Source: CAYSLU01 sp964431965 (GTDB lineage Bacteria > Verrucomicrobiota > Kiritimatiellia > CAIKKV01 > CAYSLU01). From it: a stretch of 12,686 bases of DNA. Shown here in pieces: positions 6,075 through 12,685 of the stretch (positions within the stretch are counted from its first letter, which is position 1; the number at the start of each line of letters is the position of its first letter). Below the pieces are notes generated by a model. That model did not search any database and was not told the DNA's origin. It saw nothing but the letters and a program-made list of their open reading frames with translations. The DNA lies in contig CAYSLU010000120.1 of NCBI GenBank assembly GCA_964431965.1, positions 1 through 12,686 of the forward strand, written 5' to 3'. The translations under genes were made by a program, and so were the position numbers.

Positions 6075-7487
6075 ATGAGAGGACGGCGATCATGGACCGG
6101 TGTCGGTGCGGCTTTGGCTCTCGCGGGGGCCTGCGAGTTGAGGGCGGCCGCCGAGGCAACCAATGGCGCGTCGTATCTCGTCGAGTTCAAGAATGGAGAC
6201 CGCCTGCGCGCCCGCCCGGAAGCCGCGGATGCGGGCGCCGACCGCCTGACCCTGGCAGCCGATGCGGCGCGCGTTCCTCTGGACGTCCGCCTGTCGAGCG
6301 TCAGCCGCTTCTCGCGGGAGCTTGGTCGTGACGATGGCTCCGCGTCCCCATTCCGAGTCCACTTGACGAACGGCGATCAGCTGCCGCTGACGCAGCCGCC
6401 CCGGCTCGATGGCGACACCCTGGTCTGTGTGACGCCCTACGCGGGCGAACTCAAGGTCCGGCGCGCCATGGTTCGACTGATCGAGTTCGGTCCGGCCGGC
6501 GCCGTGCGGCAAGGCGTCCCGGTTCCTCTCGATCTGGCGCGGTGGGCTGCGCCCGGCCGCTCTGACCGGGGCGATCAGTCGTGGTCTCTGGAGGAGGGGG
6601 CTCTGACGACGCGCTCGTCGACGCCGATCGGCACGGACATCACGAACATGCCCGATGCCGCGGTCATCCAGTTCACAGTCCGCTCCGACTCCGAGCCCAT
6701 GTCCCTTGCCGTTGAGGTGGGCGGGATGGCGGCCCTCGCGCAATCGAAGGGGCGGTACATGCTCGGGGTGGGGAGCGGCCGGATCTACCTTCGGCGGACG
6801 GATGCCGACGGCCGGAGCGCATCGGTTGGCGGCGACGTAGCTATCCCTCGGGGGCTCAGAGGCCGGCCGAGCCTCTCGTTCGACCTGTGTATCGACCGCG
6901 TGACGGGCCGTGTCCTGGTGTGCGTGGACGGACTTCTGGTCGGACGGTGGACTGACGATGCGCCAACTGGCAACACGGGCAACGGCCTGGTCTTCCGGCC
7001 GCAAGGCGGCGGCCGGCTCATCCTTTCGCAGATTCGCGTGGGCCCGTGGGATGGCGCGATCGCCGCCCGACCGGATGACTTTGGGGCGGCGGCTATCAGC
7101 CGGATCGCACTCGCGGACGGCGATGTCGTGTCAGGCTCCGTGGAGTCCCTTGGCGCCGGCGGAGTGTCGGTCAAAGGGGCATACTCATCGGTGCGCGCTC
7201 CGCTCGCCGACGTGCGGTGGTTGCGGTTCGGCAGCACAGGCTCCGGCACGGCGAGGCGAAACGAGAACGACGTTCGGGTGCGGACCTCGGGCGGGGGGCA
7301 GATCACGCTCGACCTGGCCCGGCTCGAGTCCGGTCGCATGCTGGGGACATCCGAAAACGTCGGGGCCATCAGCGTCGCGCTGGATGACGTGCAGGCGGCA
7401 GAGTTCGATATCTACCGGACGCCTCCTCCGGCGTCGTCGGCGACTCCCGACGCCGGGGACGTTCGAATTCGAGAGTACATGGAGTGA
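6075..7487 (+). CDS. Secreted protein with NGD-type beta repeats and a LamG-like domain
   Basis: The 470-residue product has a signal peptide (R-G-R-R, then a stretch GVGAALALAGAC). The cysteine at 20 is not in a canonical lipobox, and cleavage near R-A-A-A at 23-26 is as likely. Four small beta modules share the pattern x-(N/D)GD-x-(L/V), followed by a strand and a V-x-x-(I/L)-x-F end. They lie at residues 34-80 (FKNGDRLRA), 94-138 (LTNGDQLPL), 341-385 (LADGDVVSG) and about 399-446 (a weaker copy with SGGGQITLDL). Between modules two and three, residues about 150-328 resemble a LamG/concanavalin-type domain: SWSLEEGAL, then SLSFDLCIDRVTGRVLVCVD, and ILSQIRVGPWDG. NGD modules with LamG domains are familiar from secreted proteins of planctomycetes and relatives. 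It ends the tightly packed plus-strand set. Confidence 0.7.
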   Translation: MRGRRSWTGVGAALALAGACELRAAAEATNGASYLVEFKNGDRLRARPEAADAGADRLTLAADAARVPLDVRLSSVSRFSRELGRDDGSASPFRVHLTNGDQLPLTQPPRLDGDTLVCVTPYAGELKVRRAMVRLIEFGPAGAVRQGVPVPLDLARWAAPGRSDRGDQSWSLEEGALTTRSSTPIGTDITNMPDAAVIQFTVRSDSEPMSLAVEVGGMAALAQSKGRYMLGVGSGRIYLRRTDADGRSASVGGDVAIPRGLRGRPSLSFDLCIDRVTGRVLVCVDGLLVGRWTDDAPTGNTGNGLVFRPQGGGRLILSQIRVGPWDGAIAARPDDFGAAAISRIALADGDVVSGSVESLGAGGVSVKGAYSSVRAPLADVRWLRFGSTGSGTARRNENDVRVRTSGGGQITLDLARLESGRMLGTSENVGAISVALDDVQAAEFDIYRTPPPASSATPDAGDVRIREYME

Positions 7488-7635
7488 TCGTGGTTCGGAG
7501 TAGCGCGCATCTTGACGCCCGGCGTTCGACGGTGAGGATGAGTGCATGAATAGCCTCCATATTCCTCGCCATCGTCGGGGTGCTGCTTTACCCGGCGACT
7601 TGGAGGCCGAGGAGCGCGTCTGGCGGTGCGGTGTA

Positions 7636-7657
7636 GCCGCGCGCGTGAGCGCGTGGC
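7636..7657 (+). repeat. Palindromic hairpin unit, solo copy C
   Basis: The arms are GCCGCGCGC and GCGCGTGGC around a GTGA loop. The 9-bp stem has one G-T (G-U in RNA) position. The flanking GTA before and C after match the other units. The upper stem GCGC/GCGC differs from its relatives, but still pairs. Confidence 0.75.
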
Positions 7658-7664
7658 CAGGGGA

Positions 7665-7760
7665 AAGCGGCCACGCCCTTACGGGCGCGGCTACGGGTCG
7701 CGACGGCCGGCTTGCCGCTTGCGCCGCAACGTAGCCGCGGGCGTAAGCCCGTGACCGTCA
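7665..7760. repeat. 96-bp composite palindromic element, copy 2
   Basis: It matches 2424-2519 without gaps: the left 30 bases are identical, the 36-base linker has 8 differences, and the right 30 bases have 2, counted by eye. The left hairpin core is 7670-7691 and the right core 7734-7755. The right unit has GTAA in the loop and one stem mismatch (GTGAC in place of GTGGC). It lies in a convergent gap, whereas copy 1 lies between co-directional genes, so the element is not tied to one gene arrangement. Confidence 0.8.
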
Positions 7761-7769
7761 GCCCGACCA

Positions 7770-7791
7770 GCCACGCCCTCACGGGCGCGGC
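7770..7791 (-). repeat. Palindromic hairpin unit, solo copy F
   Basis: Read on the minus strand, the arms are GCCGCGCCC and GGGCGTGGC around GTGA, forming the same 9-bp stem with one G-U pair. It ends 25 bases from the 3' end of the epimerase gene and is transcribed in sense orientation by it. Confidence 0.75.
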
Positions 7792-7816
7792 TACAACGGG
7801 TGCGCGTCGCTGCGGG

Positions 7817-9364
7817 TTACCGGCGTGGGATGCCGAGGCCTTCCATGTGGCGCGTGAAGTGCCGGTCGAGGAGCTGATAGTAGTCTTCCTCGTGCCGGTC
7901 GAGCGCCTCGAAGAACTCGGTCCGCATGGCCTCGTCTTCGAGGATGAACCCGTACGTCACGTGCAGGACCTGGCGCGCCTCGTTCTGCTCCATCAGCTTC
8001 GGGAGATCGGCGTCCTTCAGCGTGTCGAGCTTCGGGATGCGCGAGAGGTCCGGCGTGATGTGGTAGAGCTTCTGGGCGTCGGGCAGGCGCCGCAGCGCGG
8101 TCTCGTGAAACCGCCGGTACAGGGCCGGCGCCTTGGCGGCGACCAGGCGCACCGCCTCCAGCCAGCTCGTGCCGGCCGTCTTCTCGTGGAACCGGCCGCC
8201 GGTGATTCGGCCCACGGTCGGAAAGATCGAGAACTTGTCCGAGCCGGAGTGGACCGAGATTTTGTAGTCGCCGTGGGACTGCGCGATGATCGTGTGCACG
8301 GTGAACTGGCGCTCGAACTCCGCCAGGTCTCCGATGTAGTCGATTCCCTTCTGGAACTCGCCGATGAAGCGCGGGGCCAGGCTCACGACGACGACGCCGC
8401 GCCGGATCAGCTCCCGTACGATGTAGAGGTGATGGGCGGGCAGTGTCGGCGTCGTGGTCTCGTCGATGCTCATCTCGAGGTCGAAGTTGCCTTCGCCGAG
8501 CCGGGAGACGAGCGTGTTGAAGACCTGGCGGGCGAAGTCGAGCGCCGGCGTATACATGGCCGCGCAGAGCTTGGCGGTGGGCTCGTCGATCTCGATCGTC
8601 GCTTCCCCGGCCGCCGTCTTGAGCCGGAACGTCTGCCCGGCATACTGCTTCAGCGTGGCCGCCTGGACGGGCGCGGAGAGCTTCCGGAACTCGGCGTCGA
8701 CCTGGGCCGGCGACATGGATGCCACCTGCGGGCGCATGACCTCCGAGAGGTCGAGCGTGATCATGGTCATGCCGGAGTCGATCGCCATGCCGATGTGCTC
8801 GAGCGTCTTCAGATGGTCGGCATCGGCTCCGTACCCGTCGGTGTAGCCGGCCTGGAAGACCAGGAAGGTCACATCGTCGACGACGCCTTGGAACGTGCGG
8901 CCGGTGAGGGTGAGTTCCCGGATCGACTGTTGCGCGAGGACCGGGCTGACCATGAACCGGGTGGCGGCGCGGAGGTGGCCGGGCGTCGCGCGCCCGAGGC
9001 GGTCGCCGCAGCCGAACGTGGTCTTGCGCTTCGCGAGGGACGTCGGCGCGGTCCACGGGAACTGGCGGCGGAGCGCGGTGGCGTTCTCGGGCGTGAGCGG
9101 GCAGGACTTGCAGATGAAGCCGTGCCCGCGGATGACCTCGCCGGCGAATCCCTCCCCGGGCTCCTTGCGCTTGGCGATGATCAGCAGGCGCTTGCCGTCG
9201 TCCAGCCGCGCCAGGGCGTGGAGCTCCCGATTCTTGAGGAACAGGGACGAGGAGTAGACGGTGCCGTCAATCATGGAGCCGTCGCGCAGCGACTCCAGTT
9301 GCCGCGCGGTGGCGTCGAGCACGCCCCGCTTGTGAAGCATGAGGGTGGCGTCATGGGCGTTCAT
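7817..9364 (-). CDS. uxaE: Tagaturonate epimerase family protein (UxaE-like)
   Basis: The 515-residue product resembles UxaE, which interconverts D-tagaturonate and D-fructuronate in hexuronate breakdown, as described in Thermotoga. Recognisable segments are FGCGDRLGRATPGHLRA (residues 117-133), QAGYTDGYGADADHLKT (171-187), MITLDLSEVM (201-210), SVHSGSDKFSIFPTVGR (370-386) and HVTYGFILED (468-477). The acidic and histidine residues in these segments are likely metal or substrate ligands, and the overall pattern suggests a TIM-barrel-like fold. No signal peptide is present, so it is cytoplasmic. The start at 9364 is chosen because AAAGGAA lies about 7 bases upstream; an open frame continues to 9427 without support. 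It is divergent from the UroD-like gene and shares its promoter region. The usual partners of the pathway (uronate isomerase, fructuronate reductase, KDG kinase) are not in the window. Confidence 0.85.
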   Translation of the reverse strand: MNAHDATLMLHKRGVLDATARQLESLRDGSMIDGTVYSSSLFLKNRELHALARLDDGKRLLIIAKRKEPGEGFAGEVIRGHGFICKSCPLTPENATALRRQFPWTAPTSLAKRKTTFGCGDRLGRATPGHLRAATRFMVSPVLAQQSIRELTLTGRTFQGVVDDVTFLVFQAGYTDGYGADADHLKTLEHIGMAIDSGMTMITLDLSEVMRPQVASMSPAQVDAEFRKLSAPVQAATLKQYAGQTFRLKTAAGEATIEIDEPTAKLCAAMYTPALDFARQVFNTLVSRLGEGNFDLEMSIDETTTPTLPAHHLYIVRELIRRGVVVVSLAPRFIGEFQKGIDYIGDLAEFERQFTVHTIIAQSHGDYKISVHSGSDKFSIFPTVGRITGGRFHEKTAGTSWLEAVRLVAAKAPALYRRFHETALRRLPDAQKLYHITPDLSRIPKLDTLKDADLPKLMEQNEARQVLHVTYGFILEDEAMRTEFFEALDRHEEDYYQLLDRHFTRHMEGLGIPRR

Positions 9365-9408
9365 GGGTAGTTCCTTTCGCATTCGCCTCAACGGGCAAAC
9401 AGTCGCGG

Positions 9409-9437
9409 AGCATCGCAAGTTTCGCACGGGTGGTCAA
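9409..9437 (-). promoter_or_regulatory. Candidate promoter of the uxaE-like gene
   Basis: On the minus strand, TTGACC (9437-9432) is followed after 17 bases by GATGCT (9414-9409), preceded by TGC as in an extended -10. Transcription would start near 9402, giving a leader of about 38 bases that contains the AAAGGAA ribosome site. The -35 has five of six consensus bases, the -10 only three of six. Confidence 0.4.
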
Positions 9438-9462
9438 GAGCGGCTCCCGGCAGAGCGGCTCC
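9437..9462. repeat. Tandem GAGC-G-GCTC site, candidate operator
   Basis: AGAGCGGCTCC occurs at 9437-9447 and again at 9452-9462, 15 bases apart from start to start. Each copy contains the small palindrome GAGC-G-GCTC. The first copy abuts the -35 element of the divergent uxaE-like promoter, a position that suits a regulator. No regulator gene is adjacent in the window. Confidence 0.35.
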
Positions 9463-9499
9463 GGGGTTTCCAGCGACCGTGGCTGCTGGCTCTCGGCTG

Positions 9500-9508
9500 T
9501 GGTACGAT
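9500..9508 (+). promoter_or_regulatory. Candidate extended -10 of the UroD-like gene
   Basis: TGGTACGAT has the TGn extension and four of six -10 bases. No good -35 is seen at 16-18 bases spacing. The expected start of transcription, near 9515, would give a leader of only about 4 bases before the ATG at 9519. This agrees with the lack of any ribosome site there. Confidence 0.35.
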
Positions 9509-9518
9509 CCGCTGCGCC

Positions 9519-10568
9519 ATGACCAGCCGCGAACGAGTCCAACGCGCCATTCACTTTCAGGGCGTCGACCACATCCCGCACCACCTGCCGGACGGCCGGG
9601 AGAACGACATCCTGTGGCTGTGGACGCCGCGGGTTCCGGATCCGCAGCCGTGGACGGCGGGCGCGGACGGGCTGGAGCGACGCACCGACGCCTGGGGCGT
9701 CACCTGGGTGCGCCCCGTGGGCGAGCACAATCATGGCGAAAAGTGGGGTGTGCCGATCGTCGACATCCGGCGCCAGGCCGAGTATGCCATGCCCGACCAG
9801 AACCAGTGGTCGTTCCTCGGCGCGGCCCGCCAGGCCGTCGCCGCCAACAGCGCCGCCGCGAACCCGAGATACTGTCTCGGGGTCATGCCGTTCAGCAGCC
9901 TCAATGAAGGCACGCACAACCTCATGGGGCTGGACGCGATGTTCGTCGCCTACTACGAGGAACCAGGCCATCTGAAGGCGCTGATCGCGCGCCTGGCGGC
10001 CTGCCAGCGCGAATCCATCCGGCACCTGCATGACATCGGGTGTGACGGGGTCATGGGATACGATGACTGGGGGCTCCAGGATCGGATCATGGTGGGCTTG
10101 GACATGGTCGATGAGTTTTTCATGGAGCATTACGTGGAGAACTGGCGGCTGGCGCATGAACTGGGCATGGATGTCTGGCTTCACTCGTGCGGCTACATCC
10201 TCCCGCTGCTGCCGCGGTTGCACGCGTGGGGGCTGAATGTCATCCAGCAGGACCAGCAGGAGAATCAGGGGCTGGAGAACCTCGACGCAGCCGTGGGCGG
10301 GAAGCTGGCCTTCTGGTGCCCCGTCGATGTGCAGAAGACCATGGTCACCGGCTCGACGGACGATATTCGCGGCTACGTGAAGCGCATGATGGCGACCGTC
10401 GGCCGCCACCGTGGCGGCCTGTGCAGCATGGCCTATTCGTCGCCCGAGGCGGTCGGGCACGCGCCCGAGAAGACGGCCGCCATGTGCGCGGCCTTCCGGG
10501 AGCTTGGCGTTTATGGCCGGAGCGCAGACGACGGAAGACCGACCGCGGCCGCGCCGGCCAGGGGATGA
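9519..10568 (+). CDS. UroD-superfamily, zinc methyltransferase-like protein
   Basis: The 349-residue product has the N-terminal ERVQRAIHFQGVDHIPH pattern (residues 5-21) typical of UroD-like proteins. It has an H-S-C-G motif (H222, C224) followed much later by C302. In the corrinoid-linked methyltransferases of the family (MtaA/MtbA type), H-x-C and a later cysteine bind catalytic zinc. The heme-pathway signature with RQAGR is missing, so it is not uroporphyrinogen decarboxylase. Other conserved-looking parts are DGVMGYDDWGLQD (177-189) and FWCPVDVQKTM (265-275). It is cytoplasmic. The ATG at 9519 fits the family N-terminus, although the frame is open back to 9339. It lies 4 bases before the heparinase-like gene, so the two are surely cotranscribed. 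Many UroD-like genes in carbohydrate loci of such bacteria have no known substrate; demethylation of a methylated sugar or methoxy compound is only a hypothesis. Confidence 0.8.
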   Translation: MTSRERVQRAIHFQGVDHIPHHLPDGRENDILWLWTPRVPDPQPWTAGADGLERRTDAWGVTWVRPVGEHNHGEKWGVPIVDIRRQAEYAMPDQNQWSFLGAARQAVAANSAAANPRYCLGVMPFSSLNEGTHNLMGLDAMFVAYYEEPGHLKALIARLAACQRESIRHLHDIGCDGVMGYDDWGLQDRIMVGLDMVDEFFMEHYVENWRLAHELGMDVWLHSCGYILPLLPRLHAWGLNVIQQDQQENQGLENLDAAVGGKLAFWCPVDVQKTMVTGSTDDIRGYVKRMMATVGRHRGGLCSMAYSSPEAVGHAPEKTAAMCAAFRELGVYGRSADDGRPTAAAPARG

Positions 10569-10572
10569 TGTC

Positions 10573-12537
10573 ATGTCACAGGAATCTGCTCTCGTTGCTT
10601 CACTCCTGCGTCCGGATCGGCCCGAGGTGGCGGCGCTGCGCGACTTGGCCCGCGAAGGGAGATGGGATGCGTTTGACCGCGACCTGCTGGCCTACATGCG
10701 TGGGCGTCCCGGGCCGCTTCCGGTGTTCGATCCCGCGGCCGTTCCGGACCTGATGCGGCGCATTGCCGCGGTGGACCGGGAGGCGTTCGATCGGACGGCC
10801 GCCATCGCGCGACACGCCCGGGACCGGCAGTTCCCGAACAGCACGAATCCGACGATCCAGCATTTCGTGCCGGTGGACGACGGCTACGACTTCGCATCCA
10901 ATCCGACGTCTGACCCGCAGTTTGTCTACGCGATGAACCGCCTGCGCTGGATGCCCGAGCTGGCGCGGATGTTCCGGGCCAGCGGCGACCGGAGCTATCT
11001 GGACTCGTGCCTGTCGTTCTGGCGGCTATACGTTGAGCGGACGGGCTACCCCGTGCGCGAGGACTTTGAGCGCGGTGCGCCGATCTGGTACGGGCACCTG
11101 CCGCCTCCCTGGGCTCGTCTCGACGCCTGCATTCGGCTCACGAACCTCTGGTGGACCTACTGGCTGCTCCTCACGGCGGATGAACTGGCGCCAGCCGATC
11201 ACACGTGGATGGTCGCACACCTGGCTCGGCTGCACGACACGGTGCTGTCGTATGGCCCGCAGGACCTGCGCGGAAACCATGCGGCCATGCAGTTCGAGTC
11301 GCTCTACCTGACGGCGGCGATGTGGCCGGAACTGCACGGCATGGAGGCGTCCGCGCTGTGCGCGCGCATGGCGCTCGAAGAGAGCGTTCGCCACGCGTAC
11401 TACGTCGATGGCCTTCAGTTCGAGCAAAGCCCGCACTATGGCGTCGCATGCCTTCAGATCTACGGGCAGCCGTTCCTGCTCGCCCGGCGGAACGGGCACG
11501 CCTGGTCAAAGGGCTATGGCGACCTGCTCCGGATCGCGTTTGCGGCCTATGACCGGCTCGCGACGCCGGGCGGGACGTGTCCGGCGCTGGGCGACTCGGA
11601 CCCGGATCCGGTTGCGCCCTTTCTCTCGCTGGGGCGCGCGCTCTTTCCGGATCTGGCGTTTACGCGCGATGTGCCGCCGACGGCGGCGGGCGTCTGGTAT
11701 GGCGTTCCGGCCGGCCCCGCTCCCGCCGTGGCCGAGCCGCCGCGCGTTCATCTGTATGCGCACGCCGGCCTCGCGCTGGTGAAGCACGGCGGGAACTACC
11801 TGACGTTCGACTGCGGTCCGCACGGCGGCTGGCACGGGCACCAGGATCTGCTGCACGTCCACTACTGGCTCAGGGGCCGCATGCTGCTGGCGGATGGCGG
11901 CCGGTGGCTGTATGCCGACAACGATCCGCTGCGCCGGTGGGCCATGAGTCCCGCCGCCCACAACACCGTGGCCGTGGACGGGCGTCCGATGGCTCAGCTC
12001 GAGTATCCGGATCACCCGGCCCTGGAGCGAATCCGGCTGGCCGAGCGCGACGAGCTTGTGTTCATGGTCGCCGGGCATCATGCGTTCGATGCGCCGGGCC
12101 GCCCGGCGCTTTGCCGGCGCCACGTGGCGCTGGATCCGGCCGCCGGATGGCTGCTGGTGGTTGACGATCTGTCTGCCGACGAGTCGCTGGCGTGGCGGCA
12201 GCACTGGCTCTTTGGGCGCGAGGATGTGCGCTTGGATCACGATCGGGTAGCGGTCCCCGGCACCGCATCGCTGCATCTGGCTGGCGGCGAAGCCGCCATC
12301 TATCCGCAGGCCTGGTCGCCGACCTACGCCGTTCAGGCGCCGGGACGCTCGGTGCAGGTTACCGCCACAGGCCCGCGCATCGTGCTGGCTATGCTGCTGA
12401 TCCCCGACGGCATGACCGGGACGTTGCAGTTGGAAGCCGGTCAGTGGGCCGCCACGACAACGGTCGACGGCGTTCGGCGAACGCTGACGGAATCGGACTG
12501 GCCGGCCCGGCAGGGCGCCGGTTCGGCGCCGGGTTGA
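10573..12537 (+). CDS. Heparinase II/III-like polysaccharide lyase, cytoplasmic
   Basis: The 654-residue product has the two-part heparinase II/III architecture. The N-terminal (alpha/alpha) toroid, about residues 60-370, contains R-G-N-H (N235, H236) and F-E-Q-S-P-H-Y (Y289). By analogy with alginate-lyase members of PL15/PL17, these supply the Asn-His pair and the catalytic tyrosine. The beta-sandwich part (about 390-640) contains G-G-W-H-G-H-Q-D (418-425), L-L-A-D-G-G (438-443) and S-P-A-A-H-N-T-V-A-V-D-G (459-470), with H423, D441 and H463 as likely metal ligands. Such enzymes cleave uronate-containing polysaccharides or oligosaccharides by beta-elimination; the substrate cannot be read from sequence. 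There is no signal peptide, and the upstream frame offers none, so it probably acts on imported oligosaccharides. The start at 10573 follows AGGGG (10560-10564) with 8-base spacing. Confidence 0.88.
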   Translation: MSQESALVASLLRPDRPEVAALRDLAREGRWDAFDRDLLAYMRGRPGPLPVFDPAAVPDLMRRIAAVDREAFDRTAAIARHARDRQFPNSTNPTIQHFVPVDDGYDFASNPTSDPQFVYAMNRLRWMPELARMFRASGDRSYLDSCLSFWRLYVERTGYPVREDFERGAPIWYGHLPPPWARLDACIRLTNLWWTYWLLLTADELAPADHTWMVAHLARLHDTVLSYGPQDLRGNHAAMQFESLYLTAAMWPELHGMEASALCARMALEESVRHAYYVDGLQFEQSPHYGVACLQIYGQPFLLARRNGHAWSKGYGDLLRIAFAAYDRLATPGGTCPALGDSDPDPVAPFLSLGRALFPDLAFTRDVPPTAAGVWYGVPAGPAPAVAEPPRVHLYAHAGLALVKHGGNYLTFDCGPHGGWHGHQDLLHVHYWLRGRMLLADGGRWLYADNDPLRRWAMSPAAHNTVAVDGRPMAQLEYPDHPALERIRLAERDELVFMVAGHHAFDAPGRPALCRRHVALDPAAGWLLVVDDLSADESLAWRQHWLFGREDVRLDHDRVAVPGTASLHLAGGEAAIYPQAWSPTYAVQAPGRSVQVTATGPRIVLAMLLIPDGMTGTLQLEAGQWAATTTVDGVRRTLTESDWPARQGAGSAPG

Positions 12538-12577
12538 GCGATCAAAGTCCGACGGGCTGGCCTGCCGGGCACGGGCG

Positions 12578-12685
12578 CTATGAGGGCTCTTCCAGCTCTG
12601 CCCATGCCTGGTGCTTCGGAAACAGGCAGCTGTGCCGCTCAGCAGCCCGTGATCGACCGTGCGCCCGCTTCGCTTCGCCCGCTAG
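12578..12685 (-). CDS. Possible 3' end of a minus-strand gene (partial)
   Basis: Reading inward from the window edge on the minus strand, one frame stays open for 35 codons and ends with TAG at 12580-12578. The predicted C-terminus reads C-L-F-P-K-H-Q-A-W-A-E-L-E-E-P-S. Composition (basic and helical, then an acidic end) looks protein-like, and the third codon position is GC-rich like its neighbours. It would converge on the heparinase-like gene with a 40-base gap. With only 35 residues I recognise no family, and chance openness in GC-rich DNA is a serious alternative. Confidence 0.25.
   Translation of the reverse strand, partial: LAGEAKRAHGRSRAAERHSCLFPKHQAWAELEEPS

Larger units (their letters stand above)
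7488..7816. other. Convergent intergenic region with repeats
   Basis: This 329-base gap lies between two converging genes. Its first part has no supported gene. One frame, from ATG 7538, is interrupted at once by TGA (7547) and then reads as a short membrane-like segment until TAG at 7634. The second part, 7636-7791, is filled with four alternating palindromic hairpin units, which could serve as transcription end structures for both sides, although none has a T-tract. Confidence 0.6.

Noticed and set aside
5107..6159. 350-codon minus-strand frame opposite the large secreted protein.
   Set aside because: It is rich in R, P, H and G, has no ribosome site or family features, and overlaps two well-supported plus-strand genes.
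7546..7734. 62-codon frame running through the hairpin units.
   Set aside because: More than half is a translation of the palindromic repeats, so it is not evidence of a protein.
7636..7791. CRISPR array in the repeated region.
   Set aside because: The units are inverted alternately, spacers differ in length from a few bases to 36, and the 36-base linker itself is repeated at 2454-2489, which is unlike a CRISPR array.
7712..9370. Long open frame (552 codons) on the plus strand opposite the epimerase gene.
   Set aside because: It is antisense to a recognisable UxaE-family protein, its composition is dominated by R, G, E, V and L as expected from antisense GC-rich codons, and it begins inside the palindromic repeats.
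9519..10568. Assignment as uroporphyrinogen decarboxylase of heme synthesis (hemE).
   Set aside because: The N-terminal signature with RQAGR is absent and the H-x-C...C zinc pattern of methyltransferase-like members is present; the neighbours are carbohydrate genes.
12514..12530. GGCGCC-GGTTC-GGCGCC stem-loop as an intrinsic terminator.
   Set aside because: It lies within the last codons of the heparinase-like gene and has no T-tract after it.
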